Origin: Haliclona indistincta
Lineage: Eukaryota; Porifera; Demospongiae; Haplosclerida; Chalinidae
NCBI GenBank assembly: GCA_964017065.1
Contig: OZ024789.1
Span: forward strand, 9,855,271 to 9,919,270
Reading direction: 5' to 3'
DNA length: 64,000 nt
Within the stretch, counting starts at the first letter, position 1. Each line of letters starts with the position of its first letter. Below the pieces are notes generated by a model. That model did no database searches, was not told the DNA's origin, and was given only the letters and a program-made list of their open reading frames with translations. A program made the translations under genes and the position numbers. Shown here in pieces: positions 26,701-38,215 of the stretch.

Positions 26701-28085
26701 TCCTGGCTCTACCACTAGACACTGCTTAGTGCACAGGTGTCCTGGCTCTACCAGTGACTCTCTGTGAGGCAGCTAGACACTGCTTAGTGCACAACAGGTA
26801 TCCTACATTCATGCATGCATGCAGTATAAATGTATGTGTGTGTGTGTGTGTATGCATGTCATGCGCATATGTGTGTGGGGGTGTATGTGTGTGCGTGTGT
26901 GAGGGTAGAAAAGGTGACACCACACAAAGTACAGGGTACACATCATGAATAATAACTGTACGATTATTATTCACGAGATTTGAGCTATGTATGTGTGTAA
27001 TATGCATGAGTGGTTACCAAGGATATGGTGTTTACAAATCATGGTTGCATACCAGCGCATTTGGTCGATAAACAAAACCTTAAATTAATCGCATTGCAAT
27101 TGTTCACTACAATCTTCTACTTATTCTAAAATTTCAGTCTAAAGGGAAACTGTGTATCGGCCTGACGTGTGCTGTGATGGGATACTTGAAAACGATCCGC
27201 TATAATATTTGAATTTTTCCGAAATCCGAACATTCAGTGAACATGTGTTTGTAATTCAAGCAAGGAGATTAAGTAATTGGTTACTTAGAAATCACTAGCT
27301 ATGAATAACAAGTGTTAATGATATTCATTGTAAAATCTTGTACATAATACAGAAATGTTAAAACTATTTCTATAGTAACACTCTGGAGGAGTCTAAGGAG
27401 ATAGACACTACTTTAGTTTACTAGCGCTCTGGGTGGGGTTCATAGCTCACTAACTCAGCACATTTTTTAGTCAGTCATTAGATTAACAAATTATTAAAAT
27501 TACACGCTCGGGCTTCTATCTATAGACAACACTCCTCTGTGGAAAAACAACGAATGGTGCAGTACACTAAAAGCAATGTGGTCTATCTAAAAAGCTGTGT
27601 TGTCTTAAAATTACGTTTTTGGTTCAACTGAATTCTTTGTCAATCGAGTGTTTTGGTAAACTTTGCATTTTGCGGTGCCCAACTTCTTTATACAAACAGT
27701 GGATAACATTGTGATATGCACTGTGTGTGTTCCAATATAATTATTGAGGAGTTGTATTGAGTTGTATTAGGGTGTGTGTGAGATTTGGGTGTGGTTGCAT
27801 AAGTTACTGCATTGCACCTACTTCTAGCATCTCTTAGCAACCAAGATGGTGCGTGTGCACTAAACAATCTCTCTCACAGTTATGTACATTATGACTCTAA
27901 CTTACATCATCTCGTCTCTTGGTTACGAAGTTGATGATGTGTTTCGCCGATTCACGTGGTTCTGGAACTCCGTTCTTTTCGAATACTTGAACCCAACGTG
28001 ATGCTAGCTTAGTTGCTGTGTGTCGGTAACGCAGAGAAGACCAGCAAGATCTAGTTGCAGTTTTGAAGGCACCAGGAAGTGTCAT
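15149..28085 (-). CDS. HEMK1: HEMK1-like release-factor glutamine methyltransferase (last exon not found)
   Basis: Seven exons join with matching phases: 27906-28085, 25059-25141, 24899-24992, 24017-24148, 23352-23416, 22563-22715 and 15149-15244. The reading starts with [17 protein letters not shown], mitochondrial-leader-like (basic, hydroxylated). It continues with [34 protein letters not shown], the SAM-binding motif [16 protein letters not shown], the post-I motif [18 protein letters not shown], the catalytic-site motif SNPPYIP and ALDGGQDGM. This is the HemK/PrmC family order. These enzymes methylate the glutamine of the GGQ motif in release factors, here presumably the mitochondrial one. 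The C-terminal exon after LLKPGG should lie left of 15149 but was not identified. The usual PRPETE reads PEPETE. Introns 1 and 6 are about 2.8 and 7.3 kb and full of repeats, which is unusual in a gene-dense region. Confidence 0.87.
15437..15776. mobile_element. Possible inverted-repeat element
   Basis: GGTTCAATGCGCATT appears on the plus strand near 15440 and on the minus strand near 15765, bracketing a GC-richer, CpG-containing interior in the 7.3-kb HEMK1 intron. The outer ends are not clear, so boundaries are approximate. Confidence 0.35.
16375..17215. repeat. 73-bp minisatellite, ~11 copies (locus 1)
   Basis: The unit contains CACTGAGTTACTGCTCTATA, GCAGACACTAGTCCTGATTG and AGTGAATCTTGCTTTATACT. 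Copies differ at a few positions. The same unit recurs at 37195-37475 and 47345-47775. Confidence 0.95.
17683..17736. repeat. (GT)n microsatellite
   Basis: GT repeats with GCGT interruptions. The flanking sequence around 17590-17680 is partly repeated at 17765-17880 (TGTTACCTCAT, TACGGCACAA.CTGTCACA). Confidence 0.9.
17881..19090. other. Non-coding stretch (intronic for the minus-strand HEMK1-like gene)
   Basis: AT-rich sequence. The open frames are short and without recognisable domains. Confidence 0.5.
19095..19195. mobile_element. Palindromic ~100-bp MITE (copy 1)
   Basis: The arms AGTGTCA.CTTCATG.ACTAAT and their inverse enclose a short loop. A relative lies at 23108-23221 with the loop in the opposite orientation. 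Confidence 0.75.
19198..19440 (+). other. Unassigned open frame with one hydrophobic segment
   Basis: An open frame follows the MITE. It includes [16 protein letters not shown], a possible membrane span, and ends at a possible donor AAACAG|GTGGGA. There are no homology cues and no partner exons. It is antisense within an intron of the HEMK1-like gene and may be chance. Confidence 0.15.
20105..20290. repeat. ~50-bp tandem repeat, 3-4 copies
   Basis: Repeats of CAATGTATCTAACCCACTAT, AAGCCTCTAATA and TTCAGCCTTCA. Confidence 0.8.
20736..20998. repeat. 58-bp repeat family, block 1
   Basis: Degenerate units with AGACACTGCTTAGTGCACAG and CTGGCTCTACCAGTGACCCT. The same family occurs at 22228-22440 and 26510-26800. 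Confidence 0.8.
21000..22219 (+). mobile_element. Foldback element with 150-bp arms and 3' hairpin (copy 1)
   Basis: Two near-perfect 150-bp inverted arms (21000-21149 and 21251-21400) start with AAGAAAATAAAAAGATTTCT. An 800-bp body follows, including a GAAA microsatellite at 21957-21982. The right end is a tight hairpin, AGGGAG.CAC..GTG.CTCCCT, finishing CCCTAA. No coding sequence. The full structure recurs inverted at 41211-42463. It is non-autonomous, and the class is unclear. Confidence 0.8.
22228..22440. repeat. 58-bp repeat family, block 2
   Basis: Degenerate units with CCCTCTGTGGGGCAGCTAGA and TTAGT..ACAGGT. The foldback element at 21000-22219 sits between this block and block 1, so it probably inserted into a once continuous array. 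Confidence 0.7.
23108..23221. mobile_element. Palindromic ~110-bp MITE (copy 2, loop inverted)
   Basis: It has the same arms as 19095-19195, but the loop reads CTCTGATCATCTTCCATCG where copy 1 has the reverse complement. Confidence 0.75.
24172..24300. repeat. (CACT)n array
   Basis: CACTCACTCATTCACT repeats just upstream (transcript sense) of the 3' splice site of HEMK1 exon 24017-24148. Confidence 0.9.
25639..26046. mobile_element. Pogo/Tigger-like MITE, outer element of a nested pair
   Basis: Ends CAGTAGAACCTGTGTATAAC and, inverted, CAGTGGGACCTCGCTAATC, each bordered by TA. CAGTRGRACCT is typical of pogo-type termini. The interior is interrupted by the element at 25777-25944. Confidence 0.65.
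25777..25944. mobile_element. MITE with CCGTATAGCGGGAAATTTTC ends (copy 2)
   Basis: A 168-bp element with TA on both sides and inverted TTCGCG-rich termini. It is related to 9411-9599, and it is inserted in the pogo-like MITE 25639-26046. Confidence 0.8.
26510..26800. repeat. 58-bp repeat family, block 3 (most regular)
   Basis: Units of 58 bp, with shortened ones of about 37-40 bp, built on CACTGCTTAGTGCACAGGTG and TCCTGGCTCTACCAGTGA. A (TG)n tract follows at 26832-26905. Confidence 0.9.
27000..27905. other. Intronic, no gene seen
   Basis: AT-rich sequence within intron 1 of the HEMK1-like gene. No repeat or coding pattern stands out. Confidence 0.5.
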
Positions 28086-28687
28086 GGAGCTGAGGACAGG
28101 AAGTCAGGATAAGTGTGACAGGATGATGATGGGAACAGTACTTCAATATAGTAGAATACTAATTGTTTCACCACAAAACGGCGCTATCTGTCATAGAATC
28201 ACCTGCCAACGCGTGTCCTTTAGCCTTTACAAGAAGACCCTTTGCCCAGAGGCGCGGTTTATTAATTGTCTCTACCCACAAAATAGAGAAGCCCTTTGAC
28301 ACACAGAGTGCATGATTAGTTGGTCTCACACAAGCAATGCCTTTGATGTTGATTTACCTTTAGTAAGGCAGACAAACGCGCACACTGATCGTTTTGTTGA
28401 CAAGTTTTTTGGTGTTGCAAACAAAAAATGTATGATTACAACTATGTGTTGTTGAAAAACAACTTTTTCTGAAAAAAACTCAAAAAACATAAAATATGGT
28501 TGTCAATTTCTTGACTGGAATATTACAGCTGATGATTTGGTAACCTGCGAGTGATTGGTTCTTGTCGGTGAGTGATAAAATCATGATAATATAACACAGT
28601 ATTTTTTACATATTTGACATGAATGAAGTGATTCTTCGGATAGTTGTAGTCGTCTAAGATTGTTCAAATATTCACAAAGTGCCGGGT

Positions 28688-30385
28688 TTAGTTGGCGGGG
28701 ACGAAGAGGTGAGCCTCTTTAGTGGGTGAGGGAGTGCGGGCCAGAGAGTCAGTGCTGATGTAGCCGCTGCTGCTCGTACTCAGATGTCCCTTCTTCTCAC
28801 GGACGCCTCCAGCATTCTTCAAGACTGGGATAGGGGAGATGCTGCCACAATCCTCGCAGTGATCAATGAAAGCGGAGTCTCGTCCAGCTGGCAGCTTCTT
28901 GATGTGGCAGGCACATGAGCATTGAGCTATAGAAGATGCAATCACCTTGGTAGCGACAGCCTCGGAGGCGCTCTTGGACTTGCAGATCCCAGTGCGGCGA
29001 GTCTTGGGGCTAGGTGTCTCAGCCTTGACTGGGGTTGCAGGTTTTGCCGGCGGCTTCACCCAAGGATGGTTCAGCACTTCAGTGATATTGGCGCGAGTCC
29101 TGTTATTCGAGTCCAACATCATTGCGATCAGGTGTCTGCAGCTTGAGCTGAGCTCCTCTGGCTCTGGGTAGTCGCTGGTCTCGATGTACTGACAGAACAT
29201 GGAAATGTTGCTATCGTCAAACGGCATACAAGCGGTCAGCATTGTGTACAGGATGACCCCCATGCTCCAGATATCGCATTCTGGTCCTTTGTAAGGTCGA
29301 GCGAAGACCATCTCAGGAGCAGCATAGAGCGGGCTGCCGCAGAAAGTAGCTTGCTGGTAAGAGGCATGAGCCATTTTGGAGAATCCAAAGTCAACCAGCT
29401 AAAGTGGGGAGAGAAGAAAGAATCTGTAATCAACATGTTTGTTGTAATCAACAGCCTTGACAACCAAGGTGGTGAATATGATTATGCTGTGTAAACTACT
29501 GTCTAGAAATGTTTTTGCAGTGGATTTACCTTAGGGTGACCCTCTGAATCAAGGAGAATATTTTCAAGTTTTAGGTCTCTGTGAGCTATGCCATTCTATG
29601 GAAAGGAAAGAAAAGAGGTATTATGTAAGTTTGGATCGATTAAAGAGAGGTCACAGAATATTAACTATGAATGTATCTGTGCAGGTTTATGAGACAATTC
29701 ATTACCTTGTGACAATGGGCTACTGCTGAGGCAATTTGGTAAAAGATCGGTTTTGCTTGCTCTTCAGTAAGACCGTCTTTCTTCCAGATGTGCTCAAACA
29801 GCTCACCGCCTTTCAAGTATTCCATGGCAATGATTTTCTCCTTCTCTGTTTCAAAACCTGAAGTGAAAAAGTTCAGGTGAAGCATTGCATGAAGACAGGG
29901 TGACAGCTGTAGGGTGCTATGTCTACGGCTTCCTTTGCACAATGTCAACCATCTATGTTGTTTACTTTGCCCTGGTCGTGTTTACTAAGCCAAATTTATC
30001 TACAATCTTGTTTTCAGTACAAGCAACAACAGGACGGTAGTCATGCTAGCAACAAGCTATGTATCATTCCTAGCTACGGCTATTACACGCATCGAAAACT
30101 CACTTTCATAATATTTGACGATATTCTCGTGTTCTGTTGCACTCAGTTTCTTCATGATCTCGATTTCTCTGTCGAGGCGTTTCTTGACGCGTTCGTTCTT
30201 TAGATCACACTTCTTGAATACCTTGAGCGCAACCTGTAGACAAGAGCAAAGACAGCTAGTAAATGGCTGTAATCTGGCTTTGCTTTGGCTGGACGAACCT
30301 GTTTGCCAGTTGCTCGGTGCACGGCGAGGTGAACGGTGCCGTAACTCCCCTTGCCAATCGTCTTGACAACGTTGTAGTTCTCCAT
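28688..30385 (-). CDS. CAMK-group Ser/Thr protein kinase, TSSK/MARK-like, with Cys/His cluster in the tail
   Basis: Exons 30299-30385, 30104-30233, 29706-29857, 29530-29595 and 28688-29398 join in phase and give 381 residues. The glycine loop GKGSYG lies at 11-16, VALK lysine at 33, HRDLKLEN at 128-135, DFGFS at 148-152, then TFCGSPLYAAPE, CDIWSMGVILY and PFDDSNI. These motifs place it in the AMPK/MARK/TSSK branch. PFDDSNI and DFGFSK recall TSSK most, but MARK/NUAK are close. All catalytic residues are present. The tail has proline-directed sites (ETPSPK, RTPSPT) and a CSCACH...HCEDC cluster (305-329). An upstream in-frame ATG at 30412 would add nine residues. MENYNVVKT is the more natural start. 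Substrates are unknown. Confidence 0.9.
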
Positions 30386-31141
30386 TTCTGTATACGAGCG
30401 TACTGCAAGCAACGAATAACGAGGAAAGTTGGTTCTGCTTTGTTTTGAGCCGAGTAGACTGCAAGTTGCACTAATGGCTGCGAGGTCGCATCGGTCTATT
30501 TATACAAACTCGCAAGGACACGCTTCCGCAGACGAAGCCTTACGTGTTACGGCGTCAAAATATTTATTCATACTCTGCTGGTCCCAGTACTTTCTCAAGT
30601 GTTCTATAAGCCTCTAAGTAAACACTCAATAATATGGCGAGAGGCGGTGATCTAGTGTGATAATACAGTTACCCACTTGACCTGCAGCGGGAAGGTCAAG
30701 TGCTAGCTTGGCAACCACAACTCTGAAGTTGTTAGCTACAATATTGTGTTGACTTGACTCATGTTTTAGTCAAAACCAGAGTCAGTTTGCAGTGTTATGT
30801 CTTTCACTAATCTGGATTATTATAAGCTGTTTGTTGACTGTGCATATGAGCTAACCAATAGGATGACAGTACACTAATGGTGCTAATGGTAGGGGAAGTT
30901 GTTTGCTTGCTGAGTGCACGATTTGTGTTGGGATGTTAAAAACACTTGTACGCTAACAGACCTTCGTGCAGACACAAACATCAACACAAGGTCTGTCTTT
31001 TGTGTGGAGCGCTATTAGGACCAAGATGGTGTTATTGAGTGAGCCGAGGGGAACAGAAACCTTCTAATAGGCAAAACACATCAGTAGTTCTGGCTTGTTG
31101 CCTAATGATTTCTCTTCATCCATTTATCTTATTTAATTTTC
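30386..31141. other. Upstream region of the kinase gene
   Basis: It presumably holds the kinase promoter. GC content rises near 30480-30560. No exon could be supported. Confidence 0.4.
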
Positions 31142-31296
31142 AGTGTTTGAGAAGTGTAAATGTGTGTAAGCTTTCTGACGCAGTTGCTGAGCAACTGGAT
31201 GAGCACACCGGCAGAATCACGAGAGGCACCTGTCGATTTGGTATTGAATCAGCCGCTGCTGGTGTAAATACGAGACGGAAGAAGAATCCGAGTTGA
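31142..31296 (+). CDS. Possible terminal exon of an unknown plus-strand gene
   Basis: A pyrimidine-rich run and TTTTCAG precede an open frame reading LSDAVAEQLDEHTGRITRG and ending NTRRKKNPS then stop. The composition looks protein-like (polar, charged), but no upstream exon or family was recognised. Confidence 0.25.
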
Positions 31297-31784
31297 CGTC
31301 AGGTGTAAATGACTTTAAAAACATGTTGTCAGGAACTGAATAGGTACGCCAAACCCTCTTGTAAATTCATTACCAATGTACATGTGGTAATAACAGCAAT
31401 GACGCAACACAGGAGCAAATAGACTGACGTATCTGGTCAGCAGTGCCAAGTCATCCTGCAAAACCAGCAGCTGGATTATGAAACCCGTTGCTTGATGCAG
31501 GTCAGAGCAAGCGGAGGGAAGCAATCAGCAGCTCGCCCATGTTTTTCCTACCACCTGGTCACCAATTAAGCCTAGAGTGGATCAGTAGTATGAGCATGCT
31601 ATTGTGTATAGAGGGACAAGCACCTGATTACATGAAAACCATGGGCTCACTAACTACACACACACACAATGTTTGGGCAAGCAGGAAGGTTGGTCTGGTT
31701 AGTGTGGGACAAATATGGCTGCATGCACTGATCATGCTTGTACTATAGTTACCTCTCTGCACTTCATGCCGGGGATCATGACCT

Positions 31785-32054
31785 TTAGCTGTCATGACTA
31801 CCAGTATCACCAACAGGCTGCTTCTGTTTGTGTACAAGTACATACTTGGCACGGGGGTCCTTGTAGACTAAATAATCGCTATTATGTAGATTATTCTTCA
31901 ACAAAGCACGAGCATCCTCTTTTGTTGACCCAGCACTGCTCATTTTGAATTTGCTCATTTGCTCTGACGTACCCATTCTGAATTTGTACCTCACAAACAA
32001 AAATCCCTCTGCTATGCACCAGCCTGCCAGGAGGAGTAAAACTATGCGCTCCAA
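31785..32054 (-). CDS. Small hypothetical protein with signal-like N-terminus
   Basis: An 89-codon frame starts MERIVLLLLAGWCIAEGF, which resembles a signal peptide, and continues with a charged body (EDARALLKN, YLVYKDPRAKYVLVHKQ). In the right unit the C-terminal two thirds are kept open (40662-40862), but the signal part is frameshifted. It may be a chance frame in duplicated DNA. Confidence 0.25.
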   Translation of the reverse strand: MERIVLLLLAGWCIAEGFLFVRYKFRMGTSEQMSKFKMSSAGSTKEDARALLKNNLHNSDYLVYKDPRAKYVLVHKQKQPVGDTGSHDS

Positions 32055-35000
32055 TGCTTTTAATGTCCTTTCTAAGTTGATAAAATATGTCTAGTACTGA
32101 CTGATAGTAAATTCCAGTGGATATGTCAACTAATAAAATATTGGAACAGACGTGAATTCTTGGAGACGTCGTAAATCATAAAGTTATGGACACAGAACCA
32201 AACAATGGATGTAATCAAGCTTTCTTCCATGTCATTCTGAAGTAGTAATATTATACTCCTAGTAGCTCTTCTCGAAGATTTGCTGTCTCTTCCATATTTG
32301 GAAGTGTTGTCATATGAACATTTTGACATGCCTGTTGGAAGTTGGAGTAACCAGTTGTAGATGTAGTCTAAAGGTCTTGATTCTAGTGAGTCTAACCTCA
32401 ACTTGAAGTGGTGGTGTCACTCTTGTCTTGTGATATGCATGCATTACACCTTTGTACTAAAGAGACAATTAGGGGCTTTTAATTCGATTTGTAATCATTG
32501 TAAAATGCGACTTGTGATAATTTAGGCGTCATTGAGAATTACGCACATGCTAGTTAGGTGTCTAAGTCAGATCATGTCATTCCAAACACCTATGGATTAA
32601 AGAGCCTGAGAGAGCTCAACTTGTACTATATGTCAGGTGACTTTGCTGTGTGTGTTATTAGCACAGATATTAGTGCCTTTCTGTAAGATAATTCTGTTAA
32701 TTGGTGTTACTGACACCTTGCTGTGGAAATCACTGAATCCAAAAATCATCAAAAGATGCCTGTAAAACATAATATGTCTTGGAATACATACCTACAGGAT
32801 TAGTAGCCAAGCACTGTCTACTTTGCCTACATACAATGGGGATGTATACTGTAGCAAGTTTAGTCACGTGTCCATGATTCTCACAGGCTGGCACACCACA
32901 CTGTAACATGAGCTGAGAGCATGAGTGTAACCACAAATACACACCTCCTTATTGCAGTATTCAGACTCCTACGTTGCTTGTAGCAACAGTGAAAGTAGTG
33001 GTCCTTCAGACAATTATGGTCAATTGTCAATCATCCTGGTCTAATTATGGGCAAGAGAACAACCATGTAAACTATGTAACATGCACCACACTCAATGTTA
33101 TATGGATTTGAACACATGATATACATGCTAATAATGATTCTTACATGCTTTCGTCAGCCACATTTTATTGCAGTACATGTAAACAAACATACCTTTGCAT
33201 GCTTCAAGCTACATGTATGCATGGTGTAATATTACTGATTACGTAATTGGACTGCCCCCAGGTTATTCATAATCAATGACCAATCGTTGACATCAAGGTG
33301 GTGAACTCATCACACAAGTGCTGCACTATGCTAACAAGAATGATGATTACAGCAGTGACACCGTTTCAAGGAACGGATCGGTAATGTGAACTTGAAAAAT
33401 GGGAAAAACACGATGAATGGAGAGATTCCGAGAAATAGTGTGGGAATGTGGAACAAGAGCAACTTGGATAACTCAGAGGAAGTTTAGAGGTTGATTTTGG
33501 GACTAATAGTAAGTAGACTATTAGAATAGATAATCCACTTATTAATAGTTTAGAGGTCGATTTCAGAATCATAAAAGTTTATAACTAAGGTATTGAATCT
33601 AGTACAAACTCTGTAGTACTGGCTGAGGTCACATCTGGAAGCATATGGAACCGTCCTTTGTAATCAGTGCTCCAATTATAGAACAACTATGGAAGTCACT
33701 ATCATAACCAATTATTGTAAAGGGTTACATAACTTTAAGTGTGTAGGTCAGTTTGAGCTGCAACTTTGTCACCTTTTGGTGAATGAATAGTGGAATTGGA
33801 AGCAAATTCACAGTGTCAATAATGCGTCTGGATTATTCATGACCATGCATAGCTGGCTGTTCGAAGATTATATTCATGCATCAGTAGAGTATATAGGATG
33901 GGATATGCCTATGGCTCATTGTCTACGCTTCCTATTTTAGGCATGACTTGGAGAATCGTCCATTGAATATAATAAATCAGGTAAATCCAAATAAATCGAT
34001 TATTTTTTGTTATTCATAGTTGAAGTACAATTAAGCATGATTGCATCAGAAGAGACAACCTATCATCCTTCTGGTCCCTATTGGTGCAATGCTGTACTGT
34101 ACCATACACATCAGTGTATCATTTAACAAGCTTGTTAAGCCTCATTTCCTCTCGCTCTGCCCACTAATTATCGTATGTAGAATACTTGGCTCTGGTACAT
34201 ATACATGCCAATAGCCATGTAATTGGGATCGTCCCACGCTTACATGCACTTTCTCGATAAAAAATTCGCATACGTGTTACCAGAAATTGATTTTTATGCA
34301 ACACTTGCATATGTTACTGTTGATGTGAATGGTTATGGTTTCAAGGATGCATCGAGTAACCGTATCTGTTCCAAGCTACTCTTTCTCCTGTGAACAGCAG
34401 ATGACATAGACTACAGGGCTCCACTCTAGGTGTGCACATGTGACATCATTCACTGCAGACGATAATACAATATGGCTGCGCCTTTGTCTCTAAGTGTTGC
34501 TAAGATGAGTGATGTCACACTCTGATCTAACAGCACTTCCTCTCTCAAGGTATGAGCCGGCAGGGAATTACCCCAGCCAGCTTGCAACTGGCTGATTTGC
34601 TAAAACACTGTGCAGTAAACTTCCGATATAGTATAGTTGACGCTTCTATACCTGTCTGCTTCTGACACTGTTGGTCACACAGTCTTTCTTTTCACTTTCA
34701 CAGCTCCTTTAAGAAGCCACACACACCTTCCACTGCATGTTCCTATAACAACTGAACAAATTCTTGAATGCACTCTGTACTTGAGATATGCGGGACTTGA
34801 TTTTAGAATTTAATTTACTGCTGTTGGAAGGTACTGTCTGTACAATGTGCATGCAATGGGCATTTTAATAAAATCATAGCACCAGGTGTATTCCCTATGC
34901 TGGAAGATAGAGTATCCATTAATTGAGTGATTGGATAACAGAAGTGTAGTATTGCTTTATCAATACATGTTTACTACAACTCGTTATGTGACTGCAGTAC

Positions 35001-37194
35001 ATAGCTACATAAAAATACTATCCATTGCATAACATATGTTCCCTGCTATGGAGATAAAATGATATTGCAGTAGTATGCACCATGATGCTGTTAATTTGTC
35101 TTGTCACAATATGCCGCTTATGTGTGATTTGACTTTCTCGTGCCGTGCTAAATTTTTTTCTGATCCTATAGGCACGCTTGGTGCAAAGGGAGTTATGACC
35201 AGGGGAACTCGATCCCTCAATACTGCAATCTAATAAGTCAGAATAGACGTAGTATATTATTTTAAGTTGCATGTTCTCACAGTTTATATTGTGTGTCTGG
35301 TCCGAGCTTTTTTACATTAATAGTTAAATGGAGCAGCTCTAAAGTAGCAGAGATGGGACGGCAAACTGATGATGCATGTTTAAAGCATGCAAACAGTCTC
35401 TCAACATAGGACATCCATATACTCAATCTAGTGTCAGCACATTGTGGCGACTTGTTTATGCAGTGTCCTCATTGGTAGCAAATTAATCTGATTGTCACTA
35501 ACCACTTAGTGCTGTAAGTAGCCTCATCTGCGAAAGTGTCGATATTCTTACTTCACTGACCTCCAAAGCAGAGAGCTGGGTGCAAATCCAGTCATCAAAG
35601 ATGTCAGGCTACCTTTGTCCTTCCATTACAATGGCTTGATCTCTGTTGTGGTACTTCAGACACTAAAAGAAGGCTTCTTCTCTCATATCAGAAGTGTGTA
35701 TGAGCTGAGTGCATATCCTCTGCACGATAATGGATTTATAACACTGATAACTCAAAGACAAATGAACACATGCTCTGGTGTACGGTAGCAGTACTTCATT
35801 CCCATAGATGCATGGGTTTCAGGTCATGCTTCGGTAAGTCCCCAATTAATGACTATAGGAAATTCACACAAGATCCTTTTGTTGGTATTGTAGTCTAAAA
35901 TCATGTCACTCTTCCTGTCGATCAGGTAAATTACGTTGTACAGCAGCAGTTATGGTGAACTTCCTATCCACATTCAAAATCTTAAAGGAAGTTCTCACGG
36001 AATCTTATATACGGAATATTATATCCGACCTTTTGTTACTGGCGCTCAGAAACAGTTAAATACAATATTACATTTGTTAAATTTGATTTCTAAGAAGCGC
36101 TTGCAATGAATATTGTACAGTTCTTGGACAAACAATGAATTCTCTGCTCGAACAGTATTCATGCGTTTATCTCATGTGCCTTGCTTGAGGTGTCAGCTTT
36201 GTTGAACAATGATGGTTCAAGAGGTGACTCTAATGAGTAGCAGGTGCTGTGGCTGCTGACAGAATCGATCAAGAATTCACATGAAATCACGCTTACAACT
36301 GGATCGTAATCATATACATACCATGATCTTAGTAATGGGGACATCCAAATGATAATGATTATGATAGTGACTATGATGTTTCCTGGGATACAATGCATCA
36401 TCATACCTTGTCCTGCCCACTCCAATTTGACATCATTGCAACATGACTTTATCCCAACTTCATTGGGGATCTTCTCCATTATAATGTCATTTATCATGAC
36501 ATTTATAATGTCATTTATCATATCATGCAAGGTCAGTGTTTTTTGTTAGTTTGTTATGGAGCTATTGTCTGACTATGAATGTGATAATGTCATTTATCGT
36601 GACCTAAGGCAAGGTCTGGATTGTAGTTTGTTATTGTTTGACTATGAATGTGACAGATTTTAGTTATAATTTATTCATTGTATTATAAAATTAATAATGA
36701 GACCACCCATAGTGCATTGGTCACTTCAAACTTCAACATAATTATTATTTCTGTAAATTTAAATTTACCACCGTCAGTGACACATCTTCAATGACAATTA
36801 AGTATTGCAACAGAAAATGTGATTTGTAAAGATGTTATAGTGAAATTAGTGTGGTACTATAGTCGTTCATTCCGCACCGATGGTACTAGGTTATGGTAAA
36901 GTTATCAAATTATTCATGAACAGCTATTTTAATTCAAACACCCACACGCGCGTGTAGTGCATTGATTAAATTCCTTGCGTGTTGTTACTAGTTTTAGCTC
37001 AGTGAGATTAAGTCATAGCACATTCTAGCTAACCACAGGTTAAATACACACTACTAACCTGCTCTTGCTATGATGTCACCTTTATTGCACCGAAGGAAGT
37101 AACATGGGTTGTAACTAATCACCTCTCATTTACACTTTGTATAGTCCATGGTGCTATAGCCAAAAACGGCTCTATAGGAGACACTCTGTAGTTC

Positions 37195-37475
37195 TGATTA
37201 AGTTGAATACTGCATTACACAACAAACCACTGAGTTACTGCTCTATAGCAGGCGCTAGTCTTCATTGAGTGAATCTTACTTTATACTGTACACAACAAAC
37301 CAATGAGTTACTGCTCTATAGCAGACACCAGTCCTGATTGAGTGAATCTTGCTTTATAATGTACACAACAAACCACTGAGTTACTGCTCTATAGCAGACA
37401 CCAGTCCTGATTGAGTGAATCTTGCTTTATAATGTACACAACAAACCACTGAGTTACTGCTCTATAGCAAACTCT
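37195..37475. repeat. 73-bp minisatellite (locus 2, ~4 copies)
   Basis: Same unit as 16375-17215, inside the left 9-kb unit. Confidence 0.92.
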
Positions 37476-38215
37476 TGTTTGTTTGTTAATTGCATAGCAG
37501 ACTAGTGGACAAAGAAGATGATGCATGGTTTCAGTAGCATAAATTTAAAATGCAATTTCATTATACGATCATGTACACATTATGAATAGAATCATACAAA
37601 TGCTTATTTGTGTACAAACATTTAATTTTATTGCTTCCATCGATATTCCCCTTTTTCCAAAGCAATCACGTACCATGCACTGTTTACAGGAAGTTCCAAC
37701 TATCTTGAAATGTTTGTCTAATGTTTATTGGTTAATTCTGCATTCTATTCACTTAACATGTTAACTAGCAAGTTAGTCTAAGGAAGAATAAGGTAGAATG
37801 TTCCTTTTTATGATTGCATAAGGGGAACGAATCTCCTAGCTGCATAGTGTTGCGGAATTAACCAGAATGCTCTTGTTCATGAAAATAATGTATCCTGTGT
37901 AACTGTCAGATAAAATACTGTTGGAAGTAAGGACTTAATTTTTAGGAAAATGAAGGCGGAATTGAAATGTTTTGCTTGAGACAGAAGAAGTTATCAAACT
38001 CTGCTCTTGGTCATTTTACTAGTTGAAATGCAATATTAAAATTTCTGTAACACTACTTCAGGCTCAATTCTGCATTTTACTATGTTAGTGTTAAGTGGAT
38101 GGATTGAACATTAAAACATTTTAAGATATAGCTGAAATCTATACATGTAGCATTCCTAAACGCATGCACTTGTCATGAGTATTGTCAAGAGTTTATTACC
38201 TAAGAGTATGCAAAC

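Noticed and set aside
35018..36530. Several 60-120 codon frames in the 9-kb units (also near 45439-46728)
   Set aside because: They are not kept in the same frame between the two units, and they have no domain or splice evidence.
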